A stretch of 33,791 nucleotides of DNA from Candidatus Zixiibacteriota bacterium (GCA_020058225.1 JAGVEJ010000160.1:1-33791), one strand, 5' to 3'. Counted from the stretch's first letter, positions 16,545 through 24,982 are shown. Program-made: numbers and translations. The notes: generated by a model not told the origin, from the sequence alone.

Positions 16545-16683
16545 AAACTTATCCAGTGCGGAGAAAACTTCTTCATCAGGTATAGTATGAACTCTAATGA
16601 TTCAAATACCAAACAGATTTTGCGAAATAAAGCATAAATTCCGGATTTTTTTGGGGACCGACCATTTCCCATTTTGTCCCAAC

Positions 16684-16830
16684 GGGCTTGTTGAAAAACA
16701 CAATTGTGTTGCACGAGTGCATGGTTCGCCATGGCGAATCCACATCTGCCAATGTTATGCAATGGCTTAGGGGCAGATGTGAACTCGCCGCGGCGAGCCC
16801 CCCACGCACAGGGACTTTTTCAACACTCCC
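16684..16830. mobile_element. MITE-like element with IS-type terminal inverted repeats
   Basis: Left end GGGCTTGTTGAAAAA (16684-16698); the right end at 16815-16830 reads GGGAGTGTTGAAAAAG on the reverse strand, so the ends match at 13 of 15 positions. The left end is identical over 13-15 bases to the solo copy at 2552 and the IS end at 398-414. It has no coding capacity. The interior is packed with perfect palindromes: CACAATTGTG (16699-16708), TTCGCCATGGCGAA (16725-16738), CACATCTGCC/GGCAGATGTG (16741-16781) and CTCGCCGCGGCGAG (16784-16797). It is most likely a non-autonomous relative of the IS at the window start. No clear target duplication was seen. Confidence 0.65.
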
Positions 16831-16929
16831 CAAATGAAGGGTTTTGGATTCCCTATAAGAAAGGGATCAGATTGGCTTTTAAGCCTTAGGCTTACAAGTT
16901 AAATATGGCGATAGATTTTCATATATCTA

Positions 16930-16957
16930 TTGATAATTATTCATAACTCAGTATATA
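16930..16957 (+). promoter_or_regulatory. Candidate promoter of the 16971 gene
   Basis: TTGATA (16930-16935) and TATATA (16952-16957) with a 16-bp spacer. The predicted start near 16964 falls after the in-frame TTG at 16959 and seven bases before the ATG at 16971. This favours that ATG and an almost leaderless mRNA. Confidence 0.4.
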
Positions 16958-16970
16958 TTTGCTCTGCCGT

Positions 16971-17768
16971 ATGTGTGGGAATAATAAATATTCAGAATGC
17001 CTTCTTTATATTTCTGCTATTCTGATAATAAGCGGGATGATATGCCCGCAGGCAATCGGTGGGCAGTCACTGCGGCATCCTGATGGAATAGTCGGCAAAC
17101 CAAATGGCCGAATTTGGGGGCAATATGTATCGGTTTCGCCGGGCAAGGGGGTCAAGGCAGAAGATCGTCAACGGGGCGGGATTACCCTTGGTTGGCCAAT
17201 TTTATCCAGGATGTCTATCGCCGGGCGCTATCAGATGGATAAATCAGACTCTCTTTTTCATACTTTTGGTTTTGATGGCATTTTCTATTTCGGGAATCCC
17301 CTTGATTTAGCCAAACAAGGCAATCCCGACGGGATTTTGCTTATCCCAATTTTGGGGTGCGGCTTTGGTTTTACGATTGCGGATCAAGAACCAAAAAACC
17401 ATAGATTTCAGGTCGAGGTCAAATTTCAATTGCCGATTCTGACATGGTTGACGGTTGGGTCGGAATATCATTATTATGATAAACGGCCGAACCATATAAT
17501 AAATCGATATGCCGGCATGATTAAAATTCATACAGGCGAGTATTCTGTTTCCGAAAGATATTTAAATCCGGATGCCCCAGAAGGAAGCATTTCATTTGTG
17601 ATTAAAGGTGGAGGTTCCGGGGACGGTATCTTTGGAGAAATAATGGCCCTATTTCCTCTTCGATCGAATATGACGGTTGACCTATTTGCCAGCGGAGAAA
17701 AGGTTTATAATCCAAGAATTGTTTCTGTCGCAATCGGTTTCGGTTTGCGATATTATCCCGAAAATTAA
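16971..17768 (+). CDS. Exported protein, likely outer-membrane beta-barrel
   Basis: 265 aa from ATG 16971 (four residues longer if TTG 16959 is used). A hydrophobic leader (LLYISAILIISGMICPQAIGG) looks like a signal peptide cut near residue 30. The rest alternates short hydrophobic and aromatic strands (GITLGWPILSRMSIAGRYQM, FQVEVKFQLPILTWLTVGSEYHYYD, VSVAIGFGLRYYPEN) and ends in an aromatic strand, as outer-membrane barrels do. No named family was recognised. No ribosome site is visible. The gene lies between two repeat elements and has no operon partner. Confidence 0.75.
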   Translation: MCGNNKYSECLLYISAILIISGMICPQAIGGQSLRHPDGIVGKPNGRIWGQYVSVSPGKGVKAEDRQRGGITLGWPILSRMSIAGRYQMDKSDSLFHTFGFDGIFYFGNPLDLAKQGNPDGILLIPILGCGFGFTIADQEPKNHRFQVEVKFQLPILTWLTVGSEYHYYDKRPNHIINRYAGMIKIHTGEYSVSERYLNPDAPEGSISFVIKGGGSGDGIFGEIMALFPLRSNMTVDLFASGEKVYNPRIVSVAIGFGLRYYPEN

Positions 17769-17905
17769 TTTCGTTTCTGATAGATACAACCACCTATTTT
17801 TGATGATATTTGGTAACTATGGGAATAGCGGCGAAAATATTATATAAGTCATTACTAATCAAGCAGATAACTATCCAGCGATAATAGACTTTTCAATATT
17901 CTAAT

Positions 17906-18097
17906 GTGGTGTCCCAGAAATAAATTTCAAGTTTTGTCGGGTCCTAATCCCGATTCGCTTTGCGATTCGGGACGAGACCCGGCAACTTTATTTATGGCAA
18001 GCGAATGCGTCAGGTCTCATTCTCCCCAACAAATTCGGGGAGAATTAGGACCTAACGCAACCATTAGATAGATGTAAAGATTCGTTGGAGACACCAC
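17906..18097. mobile_element. 192-bp two-hairpin repeat element with terminal inverted repeats
   Basis: The ends are GTGGTGTCCC (17906-17915) and, inverted, GTGGTGTCTC (18097-18088), nine of ten matching, flanked on both sides by AAT. Inside are two long stem-loops. Hairpin 1 at 17935-17984 combines TGTCGGGTC/GACCCGGCA with an inner TCCCGATTCGC/GCGATTCGGGA around TTT. Hairpin 2 at 18007-18058 pairs GCGTCAGGTC and ATTCTCCCC with GGGGAGAAT and GACCTAACGC. There is no coding capacity. It looks like a MITE or REP-type element unrelated to the one at 16684. Confidence 0.6.
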
Positions 18098-18282
18098 AAT
18101 AATTCTATTTCAAATTATTCTTTGACCATTCTCAAATTTTCTTCCGCAGAAGCTAATTCCCGTAACTATTTATCTAATAGAAAAGGGGACGGACACAATA
18201 TCAAAGGGGGGAGCGGCAAATACCGGCCTGCTAAATTCTGGCTGATCGGAACAATCTTTAATGTTCTCTGACAGTCAAGGAA

Positions 18283-18316
18283 TTCCCGGCGATGCCAGTG
18301 CTCGCATCGCCGGGAA
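18283..18316. repeat. Perfect 13-bp stem hairpin
   Basis: TTCCCGGCGATGC (18283-18295) and GCATCGCCGGGAA (18304-18316) pair perfectly around an 8-base loop. No strong T-run follows on either strand, so a REP-like or RNA-stability role is as likely as termination. Confidence 0.6.
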
Positions 18317-18356
18317 AAGAAAAAGCTGGGGGACTTATTGAGTAAAGGGGTTGCTT

Positions 18357-18393
18357 AAAAAACCCGGCAAGTAAGGATACTCGCCGGGTTTTG
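18357..18393 (-). terminator. Rho-independent terminator for the minus-strand EamA gene
   Basis: On the minus strand AAAACCCGGC and GCCGGGTTTT form the stem and the 3' arm runs into TTTTTT. It lies about 90 bp beyond the stop of the EamA gene ending at 18485. The plus-strand reading has four T residues, so it may work in both directions. Confidence 0.8.
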
Positions 18394-18484
18394 ATTTGAC
18401 ATATTGTAAATTAGCTCATCGCCGCTTTTGCACCAGTACAACACCAAAATATTACTGTCAGTAAGACAAGAAAATTAATCATAA

Positions 18485-19366
18485 TCAAACAGCAGGTTCA
18501 ATCGGCTTCGCCAGTCCAAATTTTTCCGATACATATACTCCGGCAACAATAAAGAAAGCCCCTAAAATCAGCCAGACGGTTATCGCCTCTTTAATCAATA
18601 TGGTTGCTCCCGCCATGGTGAATAACGGTTCCAGATACAAATAAACCCCAACTTCCCCCGCCGGCCTTTTCGAAAGCCCTTCCGACCATGACCAAAATGA
18701 AATTGCCAGGCATCCCACACCCAAAAACACCAAAGCAACGATGCCATCAGTATTCATCATATAATAAGCATCGCGACCGCTTCTTAATAAACTATATGGA
18801 ACAATAACCGCGGCGGATATGGTTATCATCCAAAAAGTCCCGACAAGAGGGTTAAGCGCTTTGGTCAACTTGCGAGTTACAATCGTATAAAACGCCCAGG
18901 TAACACAACTGCCCAAAACAATCCAATCGCCGGTTGATGATATCCAGTCAAGCGAACCCAAGTCCCCTTTGGATACCAAAAATACGACTCCAATCGTTGC
19001 CAAAAAAACACCCATTATTTGAAATCGGCCAAAAGGTTCTTTTAAAACAAAAAATGATAAGATGGCGATAAATATCGGCGCCGTGGTTAGAATCCAGGCG
19101 GTATTGGTAGCCGTAGTGGTTTCCATACCGGTCGCCATTACCCAAAAATGAAGAAACAGTATCACCGCTGATAATAGCAAATATTTGATCTGACCCTTTA
19201 TCGCCAATGATAAATGCTTGTACCATATAATTATCAGCAATGTCACCCCCCCCAACACAAAGCGGGCGGCAATCATCTCAATCGGCGTAAGATATTTTAA
19301 GACAACCTTTATGGCGATGTATGACAGTCCCCAAAAAAAAACCGCTATCAGCAAAAATATCGACAT
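18485..19366 (-). CDS. EamA/DMT-family permease
   Basis: 293 aa, strongly hydrophobic, with about ten predicted membrane helices in two EamA repeats (residues ~1-135 and ~148-285). FWGLSYIAIKVVLKYLTPIEMIAARF at the start and YLYLEPLFTMAGATILIKEAITVWLILGAFFIVAGVY near the end are the typical repeat signatures of drug/metabolite transporters. The family exports amino acids, nucleobases or other small molecules; substrate cannot be told from sequence. It is divergent from another EamA gene whose ATG is 46 bp away, and a strong terminator follows. The sequence similarity between the two products is modest and is not a recent duplication. Confidence 0.9.
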   Translation of the reverse strand: MSIFLLIAVFFWGLSYIAIKVVLKYLTPIEMIAARFVLGGVTLLIIIWYKHLSLAIKGQIKYLLLSAVILFLHFWVMATGMETTTATNTAWILTTAPIFIAILSFFVLKEPFGRFQIMGVFLATIGVVFLVSKGDLGSLDWISSTGDWIVLGSCVTWAFYTIVTRKLTKALNPLVGTFWMITISAAVIVPYSLLRSGRDAYYMMNTDGIVALVFLGVGCLAISFWSWSEGLSKRPAGEVGVYLYLEPLFTMAGATILIKEAITVWLILGAFFIVAGVYVSEKFGLAKPIEPAV

Positions 19367-19398
19367 ACATACTCTAATTAACTATATTAAACGGCCAA

Positions 19399-19404
19399 TA
19401 TAAT
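19399..19404 (+). promoter_or_regulatory. -10 element of the plus-strand EamA gene
   Basis: TATAAT at 19399-19404 ends only eight bases before the ATG at 19413, so transcription would begin at or next to the start codon. No good -35 is visible at the expected distance, and no ribosome site precedes the ATG. A leaderless or nearly leaderless mRNA is likely. Confidence 0.35.
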
Positions 19405-19412
19405 GCAAACTT

Positions 19413-20300
19413 ATGGCAAACCAAGGTACTTTATACATATCGCTTATTATCGCTACTTTTGCGGTTTCATGGGCGGCTATATTCATAAAATTGGCCGACG
19501 CCGCTCCTCTTGCCACCGCTTTTTACCGAATGGCAATTGCATCCCTAATCCTCGCCATTCCCGCAATCCCCAAAGTATGCAAAATATCCAAAATCCTTTC
19601 TGCCAAAGAGAAGCTGATGATATTGATATCCGGCATCGTTCTGGGATTGCATTTTGCCTTTTGGGTTACATCGCTTTTTTACACTACTATATCCAATTCC
19701 ACTATTCTGGTGGCCACACAGCCAATATTTGTCCTTATGATGGAAACCTTGATTCTCCGCGAAAAAATCCCAAAAAGATCATTAATTGGAATGATGGTGG
19801 CTATTATTGGAATGGGTATTATTTCACATGGGGATTTAAATCTTGAAAAAAAATATATCATTGGTGATATTTTGGCTCTCATCGGAGCCATTTGCGCCGG
19901 AATATATCTATTCATAGGCCGCCAACTGCGTGTCAAGCTCGATAATCTCTGCTATATTTTCCCCGTCTATTCCATTTCCGCAATTACTCTTCTGATTATT
20001 TCCCTTTTTTATGGAGAAAACCTCACCAATTTTTCAACCAAAAGTTGGATGTTATTTCTGGCCCTTGCCATAATACCGACTGTTCTTGGACATTCGCTAT
20101 ATAACTGGCTTCTCAAATATGTCCCTGCCCATAAAGTGGCTACTACCATTCTTGGCGAGCCGATTGGGGCTTCCATTTTGGCCATAATATTCTTCGATCA
20201 GATCCCCGGTTGGTGGACCGTTATTGCAGGGGGACTAATTCTGGTAGGAATTTTTATAGTATTATCCCGATGTGACACCCAAGAACAATCAGAAAATTAA
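19413..20300 (+). CDS. EamA/DMT-family permease
   Basis: 295 aa with ten predicted membrane helices in two EamA repeats. Signatures are AVSWAAIFIKLADAAPLATAFYRM in repeat one, and TVLGHSLYNWLLKYVPAHKVATTILGEPIGASILAIIFF in repeat two. The latter motif is common in the RhaT/YdcZ-like branch of DMT exporters. The substrate is unknown. It shares a 46-bp divergent intergenic region with the minus-strand EamA gene, so the pair may be co-regulated. The ATG has no Shine-Dalgarno sequence and lies just after a TATAAT. Confidence 0.9.
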   Translation: MANQGTLYISLIIATFAVSWAAIFIKLADAAPLATAFYRMAIASLILAIPAIPKVCKISKILSAKEKLMILISGIVLGLHFAFWVTSLFYTTISNSTILVATQPIFVLMMETLILREKIPKRSLIGMMVAIIGMGIISHGDLNLEKKYIIGDILALIGAICAGIYLFIGRQLRVKLDNLCYIFPVYSISAITLLIISLFYGENLTNFSTKSWMLFLALAIIPTVLGHSLYNWLLKYVPAHKVATTILGEPIGASILAIIFFDQIPGWWTVIAGGLILVGIFIVLSRCDTQEQSEN

Positions 20301-20561
20301 AATAAAAAAATCACTTGACTTCAATTATGTAATTAGGCATTTTTTATCGGTATCCGCCGAGAAAGAGATTTTTTCTTATGCCCATAATTGGGTGGCTTTT
20401 TATATTTTGGGGGAATATTATACCTGCTCTCGAAAATTTTGTCGCCTCGGTTCCTATTCCAAGGGTTAATTATCGATTACTCTCAATTCCTGTGAAACTT
20501 TTATCATGCCATTACCATATATCCATAAGGAATCAAAATTTTTTAATAGGGGAGTAAAATT

Positions 20562-21059
20562 ATGAAAAAGGGTGATTTTGCGTTCCGGTTCATGCTTGTC
20601 GCATCCATTATTGCATTGTTATTTTCCTGCGGTGGAGATGAAGCAACAACTAATCCAACAACAAATAGCGGGATCAGATGGGTCGGCACCAGTTTTGTCT
20701 TTGATGACGAACCTCAGAAAAAAAATTATTCTTTCATGCTTTTTTATTATGACGGCTGTTATTATTGCAACCAGTTTAAGGCCGTGACTTTGGCTGATCA
20801 GGAGGTAATTAAAATTCTCAAAGAGTCTTTCAACACTACCAAAATTAATGCCTTTGCCGATTCTCAGGTGATCTTCCGAGATTCTTCGGTTTCTTGTAAC
20901 GAATTTGCCACTGATATCTGTGGGGTTAAGGGTTACCCTACCGGGCTATTTTTCAAAGATACCGGTATTTATATCGGGCGCTTTGAAGGGTATGTGCCGC
21001 CGGCGACATTTAAGCTATATCTTAAAGCGGTTCTTGATGGCACTTTCCGCACCCAATAA
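20562..21059 (+). CDS. Thioredoxin-fold lipoprotein
   Basis: 165 aa with ATG preceded by AGGGGAG. A type II signal peptide ends in the lipobox LFSC with Cys23 as the lipidated residue, followed by GG and a Thr/Asn-rich linker. The thioredoxin fold covers ~50-160: FMLFYYDGCYYC with the redox pair Cys66-x2-Cys69, and GYPTG at 124-128 giving the cis-Pro loop. Two more cysteines (112, 120) lie just before the cis-Pro loop. This resembles the thioredoxin_7/DsbD-gamma-like group that handles disulfides or reductants at the membrane. No DsbD or cytochrome biogenesis gene is nearby, so the partner is unknown. Confidence 0.85.
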   Translation: MKKGDFAFRFMLVASIIALLFSCGGDEATTNPTTNSGIRWVGTSFVFDDEPQKKNYSFMLFYYDGCYYCNQFKAVTLADQEVIKILKESFNTTKINAFADSQVIFRDSSVSCNEFATDICGVKGYPTGLFFKDTGIYIGRFEGYVPPATFKLYLKAVLDGTFRTQ

Positions 21060-21127
21060 ATTGAAATAAAAATGAAGAATGGGTTTGATATTTTGATTAT
21101 CTAATTAAAAGGCCAAGATAAATATAG

Positions 21128-23515
21128 TTATAATATCATCCCTGCAAAGTGCGGATCGAAACTGACTTCTTTTTCGGTAGGCCCGGCATGCTCTGCCAAT
21201 GCTCTTTCCAAATTCCTTCTGGCCTTTTCTACATCGCCCAAAAGCGCATAACCGCGGGCAATGTCATAAAGTATTTCCCCGTCGATTTGGCTTAATTTTT
21301 CCAGCTCTGCCAAAAATAAAACCGCCTTTTCCCTCTGATTGTCCGCCGCCAAGGCCAGTGCACAATATGCCTTTATATGGGGATTATCTTTATCCTGCGA
21401 TTCACACCCTTGCGCCACTTCAAGCGCCTTCGCAAAATATACCTTTGCACTCGACTCATCGCCGCTCTGCCGCCCAATGAAACCGCAAAAATACAGAGCA
21501 ATAAATGGAAAATACCCGACCTTGATCGACTCATTAAACATTCCCAGCGCTTTATCATATTCTTTTTTAATTAGATAAATATATCCGGCATGAATGTTGG
21601 CATTGGGGTCACCTTTATATTTAACCGCCATCAGCATATTATCCAATGCCAAATCCAATACTCCCAACTTCAGATAAACCGTCCCAAGATTATAATGTGC
21701 CCGCCCATAATCCGGCGCCAATTCAAGGATACGTTGAAGTGTCGCCATGGCTATGGTATATTTTCGCAAGTCCATATTTATAAGACTCAGAAGCAAAAGC
21801 GTCTCTAAATCGTTGGGTGCATATTTCAGGGACATCCTCGCCCAATAAATAGCGTTCTCATGGTCGCCTTCCGTCTCTTTCAACCAGGCTAAAGTACGAT
21901 ACCCAATGGCATACTTTGGATTCAACTCTATGGCCTTTAAAAATGCCGCTTCGGCATTGGAGAAATCGCCCGCAAACATATAATATCTTCCCAATGATCG
22001 ATGCGCCTCGGGAATATCCGGCAAAATTTCAATCGCCTTTAAGGCCTCATCTTTGGCATGCTCGATCTTTTGCCGGCTTCTATCATAATACGCCATATAT
22101 TGAGAGGCATAGACATCCGATAGACCGGAATGGGCATAGGCCAAAGTTGGGTCGATTTCCAGCGCCCGTGTAAACATCTTTTCGGCTATTTCCATGTCAT
22201 CCGGCTTGCCGGTCTGATAATAATTTTTTCCTTTTAAATAGTATTCATAAGCGGCAATATCCGTCCTGAATATATCCTCAACCTCAATCGCTTTATGGCC
22301 GGTGGCATCTTCAAGCGCCTCAGCCGCTTCCTGTACCGCCATCGCCAGTGAATGAAATATTTTATCATGCAAGGAATCATAATTCTTCCCAAAGATAAGA
22401 TTCTTGCCATTATCACTGAATATTTTTAGGTGCAGTCTTATTTTATCCTGCCATTTCATCAACGAACCAAGTATTACAAAATCCGACCGGCAATGCTTAA
22501 AAACCTCCCTGACATCGCGGACATACTTCGTCGACGGTTCTGCGGAAATTATCAAATCCGTCCTTTTGGACAATTCATTGATAATATCCTCGGTAAAGCC
22601 GATACAAAAATATTCCCAGTTTTCGTCACCCGAAAGGTTTTTCAGATCGATAACTGTTACGGCTTGACGGCTCTTGAGAAGTCGGTATTCTTTCTTAACC
22701 TCTTTCGTCCTGAGAGAATTATCTATGAAATCAATTACGGCATTGATATTCTCAAACCTCTCCGCCGGCTGTTTTGATAACAATTTCATCACCAATTCAT
22801 CAACCCAACCCGGCATTTCCTTAAATATGTCAGAGGGCAGTGATGGTTCTTCATGCAGGATCGAATATATAATTGCCGCCGGATACTCCCCTTCAAACGG
22901 CCTGATACCCGTAAACAGCTCATACAAAAGCACACCAAAACTGAATTGATCAGAAAGAGCCGTAATAGAGTCCCCGGTTAGCTGTTCGGGAGATAGATAG
23001 TGGAGAGTTCCTTCTATGTTTCCCAATTGATCGACACTATCTGAATATTCGGACTTGGCCAAACCGAAATCGAGAATCTTGATCTGACTTTCTTCATTTA
23101 CCTTAATATTTTCCGGTTTAAGGTCACGATGTATTAACCCCTGAAGATGCGCTGATCTTAAACCCAAAGCTATCTGCCGGGCAAGATTGAGATTATCATC
23201 AAAATCTTGACCCGCCATATATTCTCTTAAGGTCCGACCGGGAATATATTCCAAAGAAATATAAGATTGGCCGTCAACCTCCGATTGCTCCCATACTTTG
23301 ACAACATAAGGAGAATCTATCTTGGCGGCGGCTTTTGCCTCTTGAACCAGTTTGGCGCGATAATCCGGGTTCTGGGAAAACTTGTCATTTATTACCTTCA
23401 GAGCAACCACCCTGTCCAAGCGGGTATCGGTTGCCTTATAGACATCTCCCATTGCTCCAGAACCAAGCAATTCAATTATTTTATGACTACCAAAAATGGA
23501 ACCGGCGGCTAACAT
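21128..23515 (-). CDS. Ser/Thr protein kinase with TolB-like and TPR domains
   Basis: 795 aa, no membrane segment seen, so probably cytosolic. Kinase domain 1-265: Gly-rich loop LGSGAMGDVY (17-26), catalytic Lys40 in VALKV, HRDLKPEN (129-136), DFG (149-151), SPEQL and R205 near the lobe end; all catalytic residues are present. Residues ~285-420 (VTVIDLKNLSGDENWEYFCIGFTEDIINEL to DFVILGSLMKWQDKIRLHLKIF) match the TolB/FlgO-like alpha/beta domain often fused to such kinases. From ~425 to 790 there are at least eight TPR-like repeats (for example AEKMFTRALEIDPTLAYAH and AEAAFLKAIELNPKYAIGY). Eukaryotic-type kinases with TPR tails bind protein partners. It is divergent from a PP2C phosphatase gene 128 bp away. 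Confidence 0.93.
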   Translation of the reverse strand: MLAAGSIFGSHKIIELLGSGAMGDVYKATDTRLDRVVALKVINDKFSQNPDYRAKLVQEAKAAAKIDSPYVVKVWEQSEVDGQSYISLEYIPGRTLREYMAGQDFDDNLNLARQIALGLRSAHLQGLIHRDLKPENIKVNEESQIKILDFGLAKSEYSDSVDQLGNIEGTLHYLSPEQLTGDSITALSDQFSFGVLLYELFTGIRPFEGEYPAAIIYSILHEEPSLPSDIFKEMPGWVDELVMKLLSKQPAERFENINAVIDFIDNSLRTKEVKKEYRLLKSRQAVTVIDLKNLSGDENWEYFCIGFTEDIINELSKRTDLIISAEPSTKYVRDVREVFKHCRSDFVILGSLMKWQDKIRLHLKIFSDNGKNLIFGKNYDSLHDKIFHSLAMAVQEAAEALEDATGHKAIEVEDIFRTDIAAYEYYLKGKNYYQTGKPDDMEIAEKMFTRALEIDPTLAYAHSGLSDVYASQYMAYYDRSRQKIEHAKDEALKAIEILPDIPEAHRSLGRYYMFAGDFSNAEAAFLKAIELNPKYAIGYRTLAWLKETEGDHENAIYWARMSLKYAPNDLETLLLLSLINMDLRKYTIAMATLQRILELAPDYGRAHYNLGTVYLKLGVLDLALDNMLMAVKYKGDPNANIHAGYIYLIKKEYDKALGMFNESIKVGYFPFIALYFCGFIGRQSGDESSAKVYFAKALEVAQGCESQDKDNPHIKAYCALALAADNQREKAVLFLAELEKLSQIDGEILYDIARGYALLGDVEKARRNLERALAEHAGPTEKEVSFDPHFAGMIL

Positions 23516-23643
23516 TTATCCACATTTTGATTTATATTTTATGTCTTTTCAAGTAAATTCAATATTGCCAATTGGCCTACAATTAGCTTAAATTAAACGG
23601 GATATTATTTTCCTCACTCCTAATATATGGGAATGCAAACAGA

Positions 23644-24939
23644 ATGCCAAATGGTTTTAGCCATGACCATGATCGCCTGAAGCAGGCCCTCGATGAGCTG
23701 ACATCCCTGAATCAAATCGCCAATGCCATCAATGCCCTGATGGCCGTCGATAAAATCACCCAAGTTATTATCGACCACTGCCTGAAAAAAATACGGGCTT
23801 CTCAGGGAGCGGTCTTTTTATTGGATGAAAAGAAGGTTGAACAGGTCGATGTATTTAAAACCTTTATTAGGGAATTTTCCATTTCCTCGGATAAAATTCC
23901 CATGCATCTTAATGAAAGCATTACCGGCTGGATGATCAAGTATAGAACCATGTTGGTCAGCAATAATCCCGACTCTGATGATAGATTCAAGGGTTTCAAA
24001 TTTGCCCCCATGGGAGTTCATTCCATTCTAGCAGCGCCTCTCTTGACCAAAAGCGGCTTAATCGGCGCGTTGGTTCTTTTCAATAAGAAGGATGGCGAGG
24101 GATTCGGCGAAGATGATAAGCGTTTTTTGGGAATTGTCGGCGCCCAGGCCGCCAAAGTAATCGAAAACGCCCGCCTTCATGAACAGGAAGAAAAATATAT
24201 AGCCATACAGGAAGAAATCAAGCTGGCCCAATCAATCCAACAGGGTTTTCTTCCCCGATGCGGCTTAAAAACAGCTAATTTGGATATCTGTGGATTTAAC
24301 CATCCCGCCAAAGAAGTGGGAGGTGATTTTTATGACATTGTCAAATTGGATGAAAATCGGGTTTTTATTTCCCTTGGCGATGTTTCCGGCAAAGGTATCC
24401 CTGCCGCTCTTTTGATGGCCAACGCCCAAGCCGTATTCAGATCTCAGCTTTTTAAGAAGGGGGAAATTCGCATAGAAGACCTTGCAACAAGCCTCAATAA
24501 TCTTATATGCCAATTCAGCGGCCCTGGTCAATTTATAACAGCTCTCTTTGGAATTTATGATATCCCCTCCCAGAAATTTACCTATATCAATGCCGGGCAT
24601 CTACCCCCAATAATTCTCAACGCAAACGGCGATATCTCCCAATTTGAGGCCGCCGATCTTGTAATCGGAGTCCTGCCGGATATCAATTTTGGCCTAAATG
24701 AAATCTTGCTGAAAGAAGGGGATATTCTTTTCATATATTCCGATGGGATTATTGAACTTTATGGAAAAAATGATGAACAATTTGGCGAAATAAGACTGGC
24801 CGAATTATTGGGCCGTTCTCGCAATAAAGATGCTTCAACTATATGTTCCTCAATTTTTCAGTCCTTGAATGAATTCCGGAGCGATTGCGTGCAATCCGAC
24901 GATATCACCATGATTGCGCTGAAAATTTTGGAAAGATAA
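23644..24939 (+). CDS. GAF-domain PP2C/SpoIIE-type protein phosphatase
   Basis: 431 aa, soluble. A GAF sensory domain spans ~20-180 (ASQGAVFLLDE, SITGWMIKY, SILAAPLLTKSGLIGALVLFNK). After a helical linker comes a PPM/SpoIIE phosphatase domain ~215-430 with EVGGDFYD (224-231), GDVSGKG (245-251), NAGHLPP (316-322), YSDGIIE (365-371) and DDITMIALK from 419; the metal-binding Asp residues are present. Such RsbU-like enzymes dephosphorylate Ser/Thr sites on anti-sigma-antagonists or kinase targets. It is divergent from the Ser/Thr kinase gene, which is the obvious candidate counterpart. No STAS or anti-sigma gene lies nearby. No strong ribosome site is visible. Confidence 0.93.
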   Translation: MPNGFSHDHDRLKQALDELTSLNQIANAINALMAVDKITQVIIDHCLKKIRASQGAVFLLDEKKVEQVDVFKTFIREFSISSDKIPMHLNESITGWMIKYRTMLVSNNPDSDDRFKGFKFAPMGVHSILAAPLLTKSGLIGALVLFNKKDGEGFGEDDKRFLGIVGAQAAKVIENARLHEQEEKYIAIQEEIKLAQSIQQGFLPRCGLKTANLDICGFNHPAKEVGGDFYDIVKLDENRVFISLGDVSGKGIPAALLMANAQAVFRSQLFKKGEIRIEDLATSLNNLICQFSGPGQFITALFGIYDIPSQKFTYINAGHLPPIILNANGDISQFEAADLVIGVLPDINFGLNEILLKEGDILFIYSDGIIELYGKNDEQFGEIRLAELLGRSRNKDASTICSSIFQSLNEFRSDCVQSDDITMIALKILER

Positions 24940-24954
24940 TGCAGAACTAAATAC

Positions 24955-24982
24955 TTGACAGATATCAATTTCCTTCTATATT
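24955..24982 (+). promoter_or_regulatory. Candidate promoter of the 25154 dockerin gene
   Basis: TTGACA at 24955-24960 and TATATT at 24977-24982, spacer 16 bp, just after the phosphatase stop. This predicts a start near 24989 and a leader of about 165 bases before the ATG at 25154. The -35 is perfect and the -10 matches five of six positions. Confidence 0.55.

Larger units (their letters stand above)
17769..18484. other. Gene-free stretch, 716 bp, rich in hairpin elements
   Basis: No convincing coding frame. It contains the two-hairpin element at 17906-18097, a perfect 13-bp-stem hairpin at 18283-18316 and the terminator at 18357-18393, each listed separately. The rest (17769-17905, 18098-18282) is AT-rich and unremarkable apart from a GGGGACGGACAC string near 18184. 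Confidence 0.6.

Noticed and set aside
18181-18212. GGGGACGGACACAATATCAAAGGGGGG string resembling the IS3-type border at 33700-33719
   Set aside because: Only about nine bases (GACGGACAC) are shared and no second border or coding sequence is nearby; too short to call an IS remnant.
20272-20469. 65-codon frame overlapping the end of the plus-strand EamA gene
   Set aside because: It starts inside the upstream gene in another frame, lacks a ribosome site and shows no domain features.
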